From the NCBI GenBank assembly GCA_938083195.1, contig CALKCK010000007.1:156184-220183 (forward strand): a stretch of 64,000 bases of DNA. The letters run 5' to 3'. Numbering within the stretch: the stretch's first letter is position 1; the number at the start of each line of letters is the position of its first letter. Shown here piece after piece: positions 27,302 to 37,112 of this stretch. This DNA is from an uncultured Pirellulaceae bacterium (GTDB taxonomy: Bacteria > Planctomycetota > Planctomycetia > Pirellulales > Pirellulaceae). A program made the translations under genes and the position numbers. Under the pieces are notes generated by a model. It searched no databases. It was given only the letters and a program-made list of their open reading frames with translations, and was not told where the DNA came from.

Positions 27302-28210
27302 TTGAACAACAATCCGTCTATCATTCCCGCCTATTACCGAACTGCCATATGGTGTTTACGTATTACCACTGCGTTGCAATGTCTGGGAATTGCTGGGCGT
27401 TATCTTTTGGCGACCTTCGAAACGGAAAGCCCCGTATATGGCCTTTTATTCTTTAATTTCGGAATCCCCGAATATGCTGCGCAATTCATCGATGACTTAG
27501 GAGTTTATGGCTGTTTACTAGCCAGCGGTTCGATAATACTAATTGGAATTCTTTACGATCTTTCGAAACAACGATTGAGTGACCAATCGATAAATCGACT
27601 TCGCTCGCTTGATAATGTCACCCTAGCTTTTATCGTCCTCTGGACACTCAGCATGGCAATTGCGCAAACGATACGCGGCGATTTATTTTCCCGATTTACG
27701 CTTCTTGAGGAGGCGGTCCGCATTGCCTCACCTTTCGCATTACTCTTCTTTTTAATGACGAACAGACTGGCGATCGGTAGTCGCTCTCACAAGTGGGCTT
27801 CCATCATTTTATTGTTCGCAACCTCAACCACGTTCGCAATCCATGGCTATAAAGCCATTGAGCTATATGGCCCCTTTGTAGATTTCCTTTTGCTTTCCAA
27901 ACCATTTGGTATCACAATAGTATCAAATCAACAAACTGCCGAAGCGTTTCTTTTTGTCATTGGCTGGGTCGATATCATCTTGGCGATCTCAATGGTTGTA
28001 TTAAGATGGCAGGGGATCGCACTTTACATGGCGGCCTGGGGTTTACTGACAGCTTTTAGCCGCATAACAGCTGGCGGATTAGACGCATGGCCCGAACTAT
28101 TGATTCGAGCGGCCAATGCCGGAGCGCCCCTAACCCTATTTTTTCTATTGAGAGGTAAATCCCTCTGTGGATTTACCAAGAATAATATCACGACTAAAAA
28201 ACTAATTTAA
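27302..28210 (+). CDS. Polytopic membrane protein, hypothetical
   Basis: A 302-residue protein with about seven or eight hydrophobic segments, for example IVLWTLSMAIAQTI, ASPFALLFFLMTN, ILLFATSTTFAIHGYKAIE and FVIGWVDIILAISMVVL. I do not recognise the family. The only plausible start is TTG at 27302, and no Shine-Dalgarno is obvious. The metallophosphoesterase gene follows after 18 bases on the same strand, so the two probably form an operon. Confidence 0.65.
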   Translation: MNNNPSIIPAYYRTAIWCLRITTALQCLGIAGRYLLATFETESPVYGLLFFNFGIPEYAAQFIDDLGVYGCLLASGSIILIGILYDLSKQRLSDQSINRLRSLDNVTLAFIVLWTLSMAIAQTIRGDLFSRFTLLEEAVRIASPFALLFFLMTNRLAIGSRSHKWASIILLFATSTTFAIHGYKAIELYGPFVDFLLLSKPFGITIVSNQQTAEAFLFVIGWVDIILAISMVVLRWQGIALYMAAWGLLTAFSRITAGGLDAWPELLIRAANAGAPLTLFFLLRGKSLCGFTKNNITTKKLI

Positions 28211-28228
28211 CTGAACGTTGATAGGTGC

Positions 28229-30460
28229 ATGATTCACTTACTATTTAGATTCTCGTTAGTTCTCATAACTATCTCGACATTCCCAATCGCAACCTCAACT
28301 ACCGGATCTGCAGAATTAACTCCGCCGTCCATACCCAAACACCTTCGCGTCAGCTGGACTTCCGACCCCGCGACCGAGGCCATTATCTCTTGGTCAACGT
28401 TCAAACCCTCCGATGCCTCCGCCGTCCGATTTCGCATCCGAAATTCCAATGCGAATTATTCAATCTCCAGTGCATCGCACGGTCGTTTTCTATCAAATAA
28501 AACCGAACTGCATTACCACCACGCGAAGCTCGTTGGCTTGGCTCCCGACACCGCCTATGAGTTCCAGATCACAACAGAAGGTCAAATAAATCAAACCTAT
28601 TATTTCATTACTGCATCCGGCATCGACCGCTCGTTCAGCCTTTTGCATGGCGGAGACTCTCGCTCGGATCAAACTGCCCGTCGCAAGATGAACTTGATGA
28701 TAGCTGACCTGGTAACGAAATCGTTCGCAGATAAGGAGTTGTCCAATGACATTATCGCCCTGGCTCACGGCGGAGATTATGTCGCTGACGGATCAAACTT
28801 GGAGCAGTGGATTAGATGGATGGACGATCATGAATTAACGATTGGACAAGATGGTCGAATGCTCCCGGTAATTCCTGCTCGCGGCAATCATGACAAAAGT
28901 GAACTCTTCAATCAGGTATTTGGATTTAAGGAGAAAGACAACAATTACTATGCAATCAATCTCAATCCAACCGTCCGTTTCGTCACGTTAAACACTGAGA
29001 TCAGCACAGCGGGTGACCAAGCCCAATGGCTAAAGCGGGAGCTAAAAGAATCGCGTCCAAAAAATCGATGGCTCCTCGCGCAGTATCACCGACCTGCATA
29101 CCCTGCAGTGAAAGCGCCTGGGGCAGCACTCCAAAGCTGGGTTCCGACGTTCGAAAAAAACAACGTTGATTTGGTTTGTGAAGCGGATGGACACAACATT
29201 AAGCGTACGTTACCAATTCGTGGAAATGTCATGGATTCAACCGGTGTCGTTTACATTGGCGAAGGGGGATTAGGGGTCGCACAAAGAACACCAAAAGTAG
29301 ATCGATGGTATCTTCAGCCCCCCGGCATGTCCGACTCGGCAAGTCATGTGTTTGTATTGACGTTTGAACCAAAACGTCTTAAAGGAAAATGCATACGGAT
29401 AGATGAAACGCTAGCTGACGAATTTACACTGAAGCCGAGAAAGATTGAAAAAAGCCAAGCCTTTGTCGTCACAGGTGATCCACAATACCTTGCCGAAAAT
29501 TCGCCCAACCCCACACAACTTGACGCCTACTCAGAAGAGGCAAACAAACGGTTTATCGAATTAATTAAAAAGCTACCGGGGCAAGCAATTCCAAAAGAGA
29601 GCGGCGGTGGAACTGTCAATAAAAATTTACGTGGCTTGCTGGTTACTGGAGACTTAATCGACAGCGCAGACAAGTCCGGCGGAAATTACAACGCCATGCA
29701 AAAATTTGAATGGAATCGCTATAAAACTGATTATGGTTTAACGGGAAAGGATGGAAAACTTCCTTTCCCAGTTTATGAAGTCCATGGAAATCATGACGGA
29801 CCACAAGGCGACACTTTTATTGTTAAAGACATTATTGAACGCAATCGATCGCGGCCGGGGATTTCAAACCTCTCAAAAAATGGATTGCATTACAGTTGGG
29901 ACTGGGGGCCGTTGCATCTGGTTAATTTAGGTATGTTCGTTGGCGAGGGAACCGACCGCCGAGATCAATTCCATTACGCGCCGATGGGCAGTCTTGAATT
30001 TCTTATCTCTGATTTAAAAGAAAAAGTTGGAACCTCAGGCCGACCAGTTGTCTTGAGTTTTCACCTTCACCCCAACGGACCTGCGTTCGACTGGCCCCCT
30101 CAGGACCTCAAACTATTTTGGGAGTCCATTAAAGAATTCAATGTAATTGGACTATTTCACGGGCATACACACGGCTCGCCGCCAAGTCGAATACAATGGA
30201 ATCAAGAAACGTTTGGTTCGGCCGTAGAAGGCGGTATTGACGTCTTTAATCCAGACGATTCGGGCGCTGCAAAAACCAATCCAAGTGATGCTGGGAACCC
30301 GATTGGCGTACGCCATGGATTTCTTTACGTCGAATTAATCGACCGCCCCGGCACAAGGCGCGACGAGTTGATCGTTCGCTCCAAATACACAAAAGACAAT
30401 TGGGCAACGCACGAATGGGGAGAGCGCTGGACAAAATCCATTTCCATTCCAGAACGCTAG
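28229..30460 (+). CDS. Secreted protein with two tandem metallophosphoesterase domains
   Basis: Signal peptide, then a fibronectin-like domain as in purple acid phosphatases (LRVSWTSDPATEAIISWST). The first calcineurin-like domain has LLHGGDSRSD (~141), LAHGGDYVADG (~181) and RGNHD (218-222), but its late motif is ADGHNIKR instead of a canonical GHxH. The second has FVVTGDPQYL (~412), LLVTGDLIDS, VHGNHDG, SFHLHP and FHGHTHG, a complete metal-binding set. It probably cleaves phosphate esters outside the cytoplasm. The first domain may have reduced metal binding. Two catalytic modules in one 743-residue chain is unusual. It follows the membrane-protein gene by 18 bases. Confidence 0.85.
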   Translation: MIHLLFRFSLVLITISTFPIATSTTGSAELTPPSIPKHLRVSWTSDPATEAIISWSTFKPSDASAVRFRIRNSNANYSISSASHGRFLSNKTELHYHHAKLVGLAPDTAYEFQITTEGQINQTYYFITASGIDRSFSLLHGGDSRSDQTARRKMNLMIADLVTKSFADKELSNDIIALAHGGDYVADGSNLEQWIRWMDDHELTIGQDGRMLPVIPARGNHDKSELFNQVFGFKEKDNNYYAINLNPTVRFVTLNTEISTAGDQAQWLKRELKESRPKNRWLLAQYHRPAYPAVKAPGAALQSWVPTFEKNNVDLVCEADGHNIKRTLPIRGNVMDSTGVVYIGEGGLGVAQRTPKVDRWYLQPPGMSDSASHVFVLTFEPKRLKGKCIRIDETLADEFTLKPRKIEKSQAFVVTGDPQYLAENSPNPTQLDAYSEEANKRFIELIKKLPGQAIPKESGGGTVNKNLRGLLVTGDLIDSADKSGGNYNAMQKFEWNRYKTDYGLTGKDGKLPFPVYEVHGNHDGPQGDTFIVKDIIERNRSRPGISNLSKNGLHYSWDWGPLHLVNLGMFVGEGTDRRDQFHYAPMGSLEFLISDLKEKVGTSGRPVVLSFHLHPNGPAFDWPPQDLKLFWESIKEFNVIGLFHGHTHGSPPSRIQWNQETFGSAVEGGIDVFNPDDSGAAKTNPSDAGNPIGVRHGFLYVELIDRPGTRRDELIVRSKYTKDNWATHEWGERWTKSISIPER

Positions 30461-30611
30461 GCTGTGTATTTCGATCGAAGAGATGAAATAAACTCCACTG
30501 AAAAATCAAAGATTATCGGATGCGTTGAGCAGGTGTTAATTCAAATCTAATATAGGATCGTCAGCTGTGGTCAACTCTCAAGTTCGAAATCCAATTAATT
30601 CAATGCGGCAT

Positions 30612-31160
30612 TTAAATTGACAACAAAAAGGTATTCCACGGGAAGAATGACGCCCAGATCACTCCAATAATTATTCCCAATAATACAGTCCCAACCGAAA
30701 TTGAATTAAGGATTAACCCAATCGTACGATATTCGGAGGGTGTGTTCAGGGAGATCAATAATCCAACGACTCCCAACACAAAACCAACCATGGGAAAAAT
30801 ACAGCAAAAGAAAATTCCAAAATAGACCATCACCAAACTTATAATTCCAAGAACCAATCCGGACTGAGACTGCGCTCCCGGTAGCCTTGTCGCGTTCGCG
30901 TGAGGATGGTCGGTAATGGCTTGATATGGATTTGCCGGTTGACGTTTATCAACAAACGGTTCAATTTCACTTGACTTCGAATCCAGTAAATTCTGAGCAT
31001 CCCCGTGAGCACTTGATTCGCGATTCAAATGGAATCCACTCTCCTTGCTCGGGATTGAATTTACGCATTGGCAATTCGGACACCTTGCCTGCTTTCCAGC
31101 GTAAATTGAATCGACGTTCAAAACGCTTTGGCACCCCTCGCAGATTAATTCAATTTTCAT
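30612..31160 (-). CDS. Zinc-ribbon membrane protein (DUF4190-like)
   Basis: The N-terminus has a zinc ribbon with two CxxC pairs (ICEGCQSVLNVD and ARCPNCQCVNSIP), then a polar linker with PANPYQAI, then two or three helices (SGLVLGIISLVMVYFGIFFCC, VGFVLGVVGLLISL and LILNSISVGTVLLGIIIGVIW). The helix region resembles DUF4190. Such ribbon-plus-membrane proteins are common and uncharacterised in Planctomycetota. The gene converges with the phosphoesterase gene. Function unknown. Confidence 0.75.
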   Translation of the reverse strand: MKIELICEGCQSVLNVDSIYAGKQARCPNCQCVNSIPSKESGFHLNRESSAHGDAQNLLDSKSSEIEPFVDKRQPANPYQAITDHPHANATRLPGAQSQSGLVLGIISLVMVYFGIFFCCIFPMVGFVLGVVGLLISLNTPSEYRTIGLILNSISVGTVLLGIIIGVIWASFFPWNTFLLSI

Positions 31161-31537
31161 AGTCTTTCGTCACAAACTCATTGAATGATGTCCAAGGCGG
31201 CTGAACCAATGATTTTTCTTTTAGGACACGAGCGGTAGATAATTCTTTTTAGCGGTTCGTGATTTTCGGTTCCCAACAAACGTTCTCTCGAGTAATCACC
31301 TTTCTTTATTCGCTACTGAACTCAAATCATTAGAAAAAAACATTACGAATCTGGTGATTTGCTGAATGAAATTCAACAGCTTGTTCGCTTTTCTTTCATT
31401 GTGAAGGATCAAGCTGATGGAATGCTTAAATCCAATCGAGCTAATTTTCAAAAAAGGAAAACGAATGCTGAACACCGGGCGGTGGCATATTTCTTATTAT
31501 CACAGCGTCTAATGTGACGCAATTTGATTCATACCAT
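31161..31537. other. Intergenic spacer, no gene seen
   Basis: A 377-base AT-rich region between two minus-strand genes. It should hold the promoter for the zinc-ribbon protein. Confidence 0.4.
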
Positions 31538-33139
31538 TTAAGGGTTTGCTTTAGGACGAGGGTAGGGCGGAGCCTCAAATTTAACCCGCAGTCGATTTAA
31601 TTCGGATTTGAGTTCTTTAAGCTTAGATTCGTAGTCAGGTTCTGCATGTAAACTACGCATTTCATTTGGATCAATTTCTAAATCAAACAGATTCCATTCA
31701 GTACTCATAGGAAAATAAATTAGCTTATGCCGGTCGGTACGGACTCCAAAATGTTGAGGTACCGCGTGTTCCCCAAGTTCATAGTAGGCGTAATAAAGTG
31801 ATTTCCTCCATTCACTGCCTTCGCTGAAAAGAGGAACCATTGACTTCCCATGCAAGTTGTTGGGTGGTGACAAGCCGGCGATCTCCAGAAAGGTTGGAGC
31901 ATAATCGATGTTTTGAATCAGCTGTTTTGCTCGAGTTCCCGGCTGGACATGACCAGGCCAACGGATAACGAAAGGCATCCGGAATGATTCCTCAAACATC
32001 CAGCGTTTGTCATACCATCCATGTTCACCAAGATAGAATCCCTGATCCGACGAATAAATAACCACCGTATTATCAGAGAGATTATTGGCATCAAGATAGT
32101 CGAGCACTCGGCCTACACTCTCATCAACGGCTTTAACAGTACTTAGGTAATTTCGCATGTACCGCCGATATTTCCAACGTACGAGGTCTTTCCCTTTAAT
32201 TTGCCCAGCTTCAAATTCAGACAGAAATTCCTTATTTCGCGGTCCGTAATAAGCGTCCCAATCGGCCCGCTGATTAGCATTCATACGGTTATACTCGGGA
32301 GTCCCGTAACGATCGGGGGCAGGAAGTTTCACGTCGCCACGTTCATTCTTCCTCACCTTTGCATCATAAGCCCAATCAAAATGGCGGTCGATTTCCATCT
32401 CATTACCCGCCAGAGTTCGACTTCGGTTCGCGTAGTCATCAAACAACGTTTCTGGCTCTGGAATTTTGACTTCATCAAATGTTCCTAAATGACGCAATGC
32501 AGGTGAAAAGGTTCGATGGGGTGCTTTGTGTTGGCACATCAACATAAATGGCTTTGTTTTATCTAGGGAATCTAACCATTCAATTGCTTTTTCCGTCGTT
32601 ATGTCTGTGACATAGCCATTGACTTTCTTCTTCGAACCATCCATCTGAAGAAAAACAGGATTGTAATAATTGCCTTGACCGGGGAGCACTTCCCAGTAAT
32701 CGAATCCAACGGGGTTCGAACTCAGGTGCCATTTGCCAACCACTGCCGTCGAATAGCCGCTCTTTTGCAATTCCTTAGCAAATGTCCATTGCCCCGGATC
32801 GAACTTGTTTCCATTTCTCATGAAGCCATTCGCATGACTGTGCTTACCGGAAAGAATCGTCGCTCGGGATGGACCACAAATTGAGTTTGCGCAAAATGAG
32901 TTTAAAAACACAGCGCCCTGCCGCGCGATGCGATCGATATTTGGAGTCGGGGCCACATCTTTCAGTGGACCGCCGTACGCCGATATCGCATTCACGGCGT
33001 GATCATCTGAGAATATAAAAACGATATTCGGACGTTGAGGATTCTCCCTTTCCTGAGCAAATACACCATTTCCGACAATGCCAAAAATTTCGATACAGCA
33101 CGAGAATAATAACGCTAAACAAATAATCGTTCGATACAT
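31538..33139 (-). CDS. Secreted sulfatase, N-acetylglucosamine-6-sulfatase-like
   Basis: Signal peptide, metal site NIVFIFSDDHAVN, and formylglycine motif CGPSR at Cys88. VVGKWHL, CQHKAPHRTFSP, VVIYSSDQGFYLGEHGWYDKRWMFEESFRMPFVIRWPG and the C-terminal WNLFDLEIDPNEMRSL are all present. The overall layout, with a GQGNYYNPVF segment and a long RYMRNYLSTVKAVDE helix, resembles GlcNAc-6-sulfatase-like enzymes (SulfAtlas S1_11-like); that subfamily is my judgement. The start is ATG at 33139. It has spacers on both sides and is probably monocistronic. Confidence 0.92.
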   Translation of the reverse strand: MYRTIICLALLFSCCIEIFGIVGNGVFAQERENPQRPNIVFIFSDDHAVNAISAYGGPLKDVAPTPNIDRIARQGAVFLNSFCANSICGPSRATILSGKHSHANGFMRNGNKFDPGQWTFAKELQKSGYSTAVVGKWHLSSNPVGFDYWEVLPGQGNYYNPVFLQMDGSKKKVNGYVTDITTEKAIEWLDSLDKTKPFMLMCQHKAPHRTFSPALRHLGTFDEVKIPEPETLFDDYANRSRTLAGNEMEIDRHFDWAYDAKVRKNERGDVKLPAPDRYGTPEYNRMNANQRADWDAYYGPRNKEFLSEFEAGQIKGKDLVRWKYRRYMRNYLSTVKAVDESVGRVLDYLDANNLSDNTVVIYSSDQGFYLGEHGWYDKRWMFEESFRMPFVIRWPGHVQPGTRAKQLIQNIDYAPTFLEIAGLSPPNNLHGKSMVPLFSEGSEWRKSLYYAYYELGEHAVPQHFGVRTDRHKLIYFPMSTEWNLFDLEIDPNEMRSLHAEPDYESKLKELKSELNRLRVKFEAPPYPRPKANP

Positions 33140-33518
33140 GGACGATGTTCTCTAAAATAATAAACGGAAGACGTCTCTTAAAACCTCATGAATCAAGCTC
33201 AACTCAAACGCGTTGCAAAAGCCAAACCCAAAACTTTTTCAATTGTAGCAGAAATATTATTTCTCTAAAGCAAACTCATCCAAGCTAAGAACAATTTAGG
33301 GCCAATCATTTTTCTCCCACGCTTCAGAGACTAAAAGCAGCAGATGGAAAAACTTAAATAAATGTAAGCAGATCACCGAGAGAGAACGAACCAATCAAAA
33401 AAACGCCGACTGATTTACAAATCAAAAACAGGGTAGTAATAAAAAAATGATTCAAAGCAACCGAACGCATCATTTATGCAAACCGTCTAATTTTCTTTCA
33501 ACCAAAATGTTCCAGAGC
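33140..33518. other. Intergenic spacer, no gene seen
   Basis: A 379-base AT-rich spacer between two minus-strand genes, probably carrying the sulfatase promoter. Confidence 0.4.
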
Positions 33519-34844
33519 CTACTTTTTCGATTTAATAATGGCCATCCTTGACTCTGACAATTCCGCAAGCCTTGGTTCCTGCTTAAATAGATAAGCCTCG
33601 ACGGCACGATTCGATTCGGCGATTTGATTTCTAAGCGCTCGATAATCTTCATTAGATTTCAAACGAGTTTGCGAGAGCTTACGTTCATCAACCAAGATTT
33701 CAATATCCTGGAACGCCTCAGGAAATGATGCGTGCAAACGTTTTTCAGCTTGATCAGCGTATTTTATTAGGCTCAAAAGCTTTGCGTCGTCCGCAAGCTC
33801 AACAAGACATTCCTCGTACTTCCAATAATATTTTTGTTTTGGAAGTTCATCAAGTTCTGGAAACATAGAATGGACGTAATCCTTGATCGCTCGGCGTGAG
33901 CGATTAAAGCTCTGTTCCATTTCCTTGAAACGGGGATTCTCTTTTCTCATTTCTTTCTTGGTTGATGCAATGCGTTTCGCTAATTCTTTGTGAGACTGAT
34001 TGGCAGAGGGAAAATCTATTTTCATCTTCCCTTCTATCTCAGCGTGACGGGCGACGATTTGACGATAGACCGAATCTGTTCGGCTGAGACGGTCTTTTAA
34101 ATTCATGTAAATAAGATCATATTCTTCCTTGGCATTACGTTTGAACGCGGAGCCTCGTCGCGTTTGTTCCAATAACCGTTTCGTGCGGACTGAATCCCAA
34201 CTTGACCGAGGTTCTGATTTCCACATGAAAAAGTTATCAAATGAAGCTGCCCCGCCCTCAACTTGAAAGGCTAGATACGTTCGTTCCGTGTTAACGATTG
34301 GATGCCTTCCGAGGACGAAGTTTTCTCCATCCACGTGTGAGACTACCTCATCGCCATTAAATTCAATCGTCATTGTGTGCCAAACACCACGTTTAAATTT
34401 AAAAGCGCAATCACCTAACTGTGAAGGATTAAATTCGTTTTTTCGTTTGGCAGTATTGACTTGAAAGTGTTCGGGGAAGATTTGGGTAACCGCATTGTAC
34501 CCACCCCCTCCTCCAGTCATGAGTCGTATTTCCGTCGCGCCCTCAAATCGAAAGTCAAAACGAATGATCACATCACGATAAACGATATCTTTAAGGAACG
34601 ATCGCGCTGCCTCATCCGGTTTATAGGAGGTCCGTTTTAATGTCCCATCTTCGACAGAATAATAAGCACGGAATCCCCAACGATCGCAAACCGAGTCCGA
34701 TTCAAAGTCATCCGAGAAAACGATATCAGTCGGCTTACCCATCAACAGACCATCCGCGTCCGGGCCTTGCGTTAGACCTGATGAACAAAAGATTGACAGC
34801 AACCCGAACATCAAGAATATTTTTTTAAATAGCTGGTCAGTCAC
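33519..34844 (-). CDS. Secreted laminin-G/DUF1080-like protein with coiled-coil C-terminus
   Basis: Signal peptide (IFLMFGLLSIFCSSGLTQ), then a ~200-residue beta-sandwich with IVFSDDFESD, DVIIRFDFRFEGATEIRLM, FKRGVWHTMTIEFNGDEVVSHVDG and ASFDNFFMWK, which reads like a concanavalin/DUF1080 binding domain. The remaining ~210 residues are highly charged and helical, with heptad-like Lys/Glu/Arg spacing. The start is GTG at 34844, preceded by AGGAAATAGC. It may bind polysaccharide at the surface while the helical part oligomerises. It lies just upstream of a sulfatase on the same strand. No enzymatic motif was identified. Confidence 0.75.
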   Translation of the reverse strand: MTDQLFKKIFLMFGLLSIFCSSGLTQGPDADGLLMGKPTDIVFSDDFESDSVCDRWGFRAYYSVEDGTLKRTSYKPDEAARSFLKDIVYRDVIIRFDFRFEGATEIRLMTGGGGGYNAVTQIFPEHFQVNTAKRKNEFNPSQLGDCAFKFKRGVWHTMTIEFNGDEVVSHVDGENFVLGRHPIVNTERTYLAFQVEGGAASFDNFFMWKSEPRSSWDSVRTKRLLEQTRRGSAFKRNAKEEYDLIYMNLKDRLSRTDSVYRQIVARHAEIEGKMKIDFPSANQSHKELAKRIASTKKEMRKENPRFKEMEQSFNRSRRAIKDYVHSMFPELDELPKQKYYWKYEECLVELADDAKLLSLIKYADQAEKRLHASFPEAFQDIEILVDERKLSQTRLKSNEDYRALRNQIAESNRAVEAYLFKQEPRLAELSESRMAIIKSKK

Positions 34845-35076
34845 GCTATTTCCTTTCGATATTCGTCCTGAAAACGATGATTAAAAATTAAACCAGTCGT
34901 GATCAGAAATTTAAATCAAAACAAATGTTCGCAAATAAATACACGAGGGCTTGGACCATAGACATCCAACTGTGCACACCGAAGAAACTCAGTATAAGAC
35001 AACTGCGATCAATGTAGCAAAGAAAATGTACTCGGAAAATGAATTCTGATGAATCAAGAAGTACAAAAAGGGTCAA

Positions 35077-36417
35077 TTAGTGTTCGGACCGTTTAAGATA
35101 CTCCTGTTCCATTAAAATCAGCCTCTCTCTCAGTGATGTTTGGCGATCACGCAATAACCTCCACTGAGTCCCCCGAAGCAACAATAAGAGCTGCCGGCCA
35201 ACAGTCGGCAAGGCTTTCATTAAATTGGGCCAGTAATTTAACGCGAACACTCCCAAAAATGGCAAAAGCAACACGGACACAACGCCCCATGGCCAGAGGA
35301 CATTCAACCACCAAAAAAAGAAAATTGAACCAACATACCACGCTAGATAAACGGGCATTCCAGCAAGTAAACGGTACAGCGAGACAGCGGTCCGCCCCGC
35401 TGGTGTTACTCGTGAGGCAATAAGTCTTACAATCAGAAACGGTATTAAATGGAACAGCAACCCTAAAACCGCCGGCAGGAGTCCCAACAGTCCACGAGCG
35501 ATACGACCAATCGCATGAAGAAACCCGCCCGGCCCCTTCGATTGAAGCAAGAGGGATTCCAACGTTAATCCGCAATCGGTGACCTCCCTACGGTGCAACC
35601 TAATTGCTTCCGCAATCCCTTCAGCACGTGGTCGGTCCTCGGAAACAAAATAATTCATTGCGTCAGCGATTTGTTTGCGCAACAACAGTGGTTTTGTCGG
35701 TGATTCAGTATTTACAAGTGCGACGAGATCGTCAAGTAACGGCTCCCAATTGGGCCCCTCTAAGTGAACGACAACGGCTTTCAAGCGAGCAGCGACTTCA
35801 TTTGTGAGCGAACGAATGGCCTTTCGACCGTCATCCTCGCAGTGCTCTAACCAATCCTTTACCTTAATCGGTTTTCCAATTTGCACTGACACCGCACTTC
35901 CAAACCGTTCCTTGTGAGCGTAATTCAGTCCAACCGGAAGGACAACTAATTCGGCCGCACCTTGCTCGACAGCGCTAGTGGAAATCCGAGCAACACCTGA
36001 GCGAACCATTTCCACCTGAACTGCATCATGTGATTTCCCTTCCGGAAAAATACCGACCGCGTGACCATCAATAAGGAATTGAATACTGCTATCGAGACTT
36101 TCTAGATTCCGACGGACCTGTTTAGTATCATCACTTCCGCGATAGGTTGGGATCATACCTAGGCCAGACATTACTGAGCCTAAGACTGGGGTTTTGAAGA
36201 GCGGTGCTTTGGCCATAAACCTTACTGGGCGTCCCAAGGTAATACCAACCAGTATTGGATCGACTAACGAATTGGGATGATTGGCGCACACCAAGACTGG
36301 CCCCGTCCTAGGCATGTGTTCCTTTCCTTCGAATTTTATTTTTGGGTAATAAATTCTGACAATAAAACGCCCGAGGCGCCTTACTATTGCTCCCATAATA
36401 ATTTCGAGTTTACTCAT
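35077..36417 (-). CDS. Glycerolipid acyltransferase (PlsC-like, GPAT type) with membrane C-terminus
   Basis: The acyltransferase block is clear: CANHPNSLVDPILV at about 45-57 (His and Asp of the catalytic motif, with HPNSLVD spacing as in GPAT-type members), RFMAKAPLFKTPVLG, GMIPTYRGSD and GIFPEGKSHD (substrate-binding block III), then VVLPVGLNY. The C-terminal third has at least two hydrophobic segments. It should acylate glycerol-3-phosphate or a lysophospholipid at the inner membrane. The gene stands alone, well separated from the secreted-protein gene downstream. Confidence 0.9.
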   Translation of the reverse strand: MSKLEIIMGAIVRRLGRFIVRIYYPKIKFEGKEHMPRTGPVLVCANHPNSLVDPILVGITLGRPVRFMAKAPLFKTPVLGSVMSGLGMIPTYRGSDDTKQVRRNLESLDSSIQFLIDGHAVGIFPEGKSHDAVQVEMVRSGVARISTSAVEQGAAELVVLPVGLNYAHKERFGSAVSVQIGKPIKVKDWLEHCEDDGRKAIRSLTNEVAARLKAVVVHLEGPNWEPLLDDLVALVNTESPTKPLLLRKQIADAMNYFVSEDRPRAEGIAEAIRLHRREVTDCGLTLESLLLQSKGPGGFLHAIGRIARGLLGLLPAVLGLLFHLIPFLIVRLIASRVTPAGRTAVSLYRLLAGMPVYLAWYVGSIFFFWWLNVLWPWGVVSVLLLPFLGVFALNYWPNLMKALPTVGRQLLLLLRGTQWRLLRDRQTSLRERLILMEQEYLKRSEH

Positions 36418-37112
36418 TTAACGCTCGCACCTAGTTTTGACTACAACGGCTTAAGGAACTACGTAAACAACTCCAACTACTCTAGAATCGGTTCTAAACT
36501 CCCGACAAAACCTTTCCGAGGCGGGGAAGAATCTCATCACAAAGAACACAAAAGATTCACTTCTTTAATTCTCAGATCTAAATCTGCAATGGGTGCAATC
36601 TAACGTATTGGTGGATTGTTTTCCAATTTCGATCAACGGTATGGCAGCACCGTCAAACGGGAGTAAGTTGATAATTGATTTTTGGGATGTCCCTTAAGAA
36701 TACCAAATTTTTCGGGCGGTTTAACTAGGCAAACCGGCAGTGGGAGAAGTAAGTCTTAAAGCAAATGCAGTCCCTTAATTGAAACCTTAACTAAGGTTTG
36801 AACGCTATTAACGAATAGATTTGGGCTTAATCTAACTGCCCCAGGGAAACCCATTCGGACATGATTTATTTCGTGATTTGCGGTTCTTTCCCTAATGAGA
36901 CTGATGGCTATTCTTACTCTCTCCACCACGAGTCAAATACAATTCGAATGAGCTTTTAATTGGTAAATTCAGTTTGAACTCAGGAGAAACTGCGGTTCAA
37001 CCAACCTAGACAACCGGTCCTCCAAACCTTGGCACATGTTGTCAGCACCTCGAGGCGAGTTTCATGGACATTGTACTAACCATCGACTTTTGAATTTTAG
37101 ATTTTCATCGGC
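36418..37112. other. Divergent intergenic region with an 18-base palindrome
   Basis: 695 bases between the minus-strand acyltransferase and a plus-strand membrane-protein gene. It holds a perfect palindrome (listed separately) but no supported coding frame. Confidence 0.45.
36782..36799. repeat. 18-base palindrome (possible operator)
   Basis: AAACCTTAACTAAGGTTT is a perfect inverted repeat of two 8-base arms around AC. It lies in a divergent spacer, about 310 bases from the plus-strand gene and 365 from the minus-strand gene. No T-run follows, so a binding site is more likely than a terminator. Confidence 0.45.

Noticed and set aside
32700..32730. T-loop-like sequence (GGGGTTCGAACTCAG) suggesting a tRNA
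   Set aside because: It lies inside a well-supported sulfatase gene and no acceptor or anticodon stem surrounds it.
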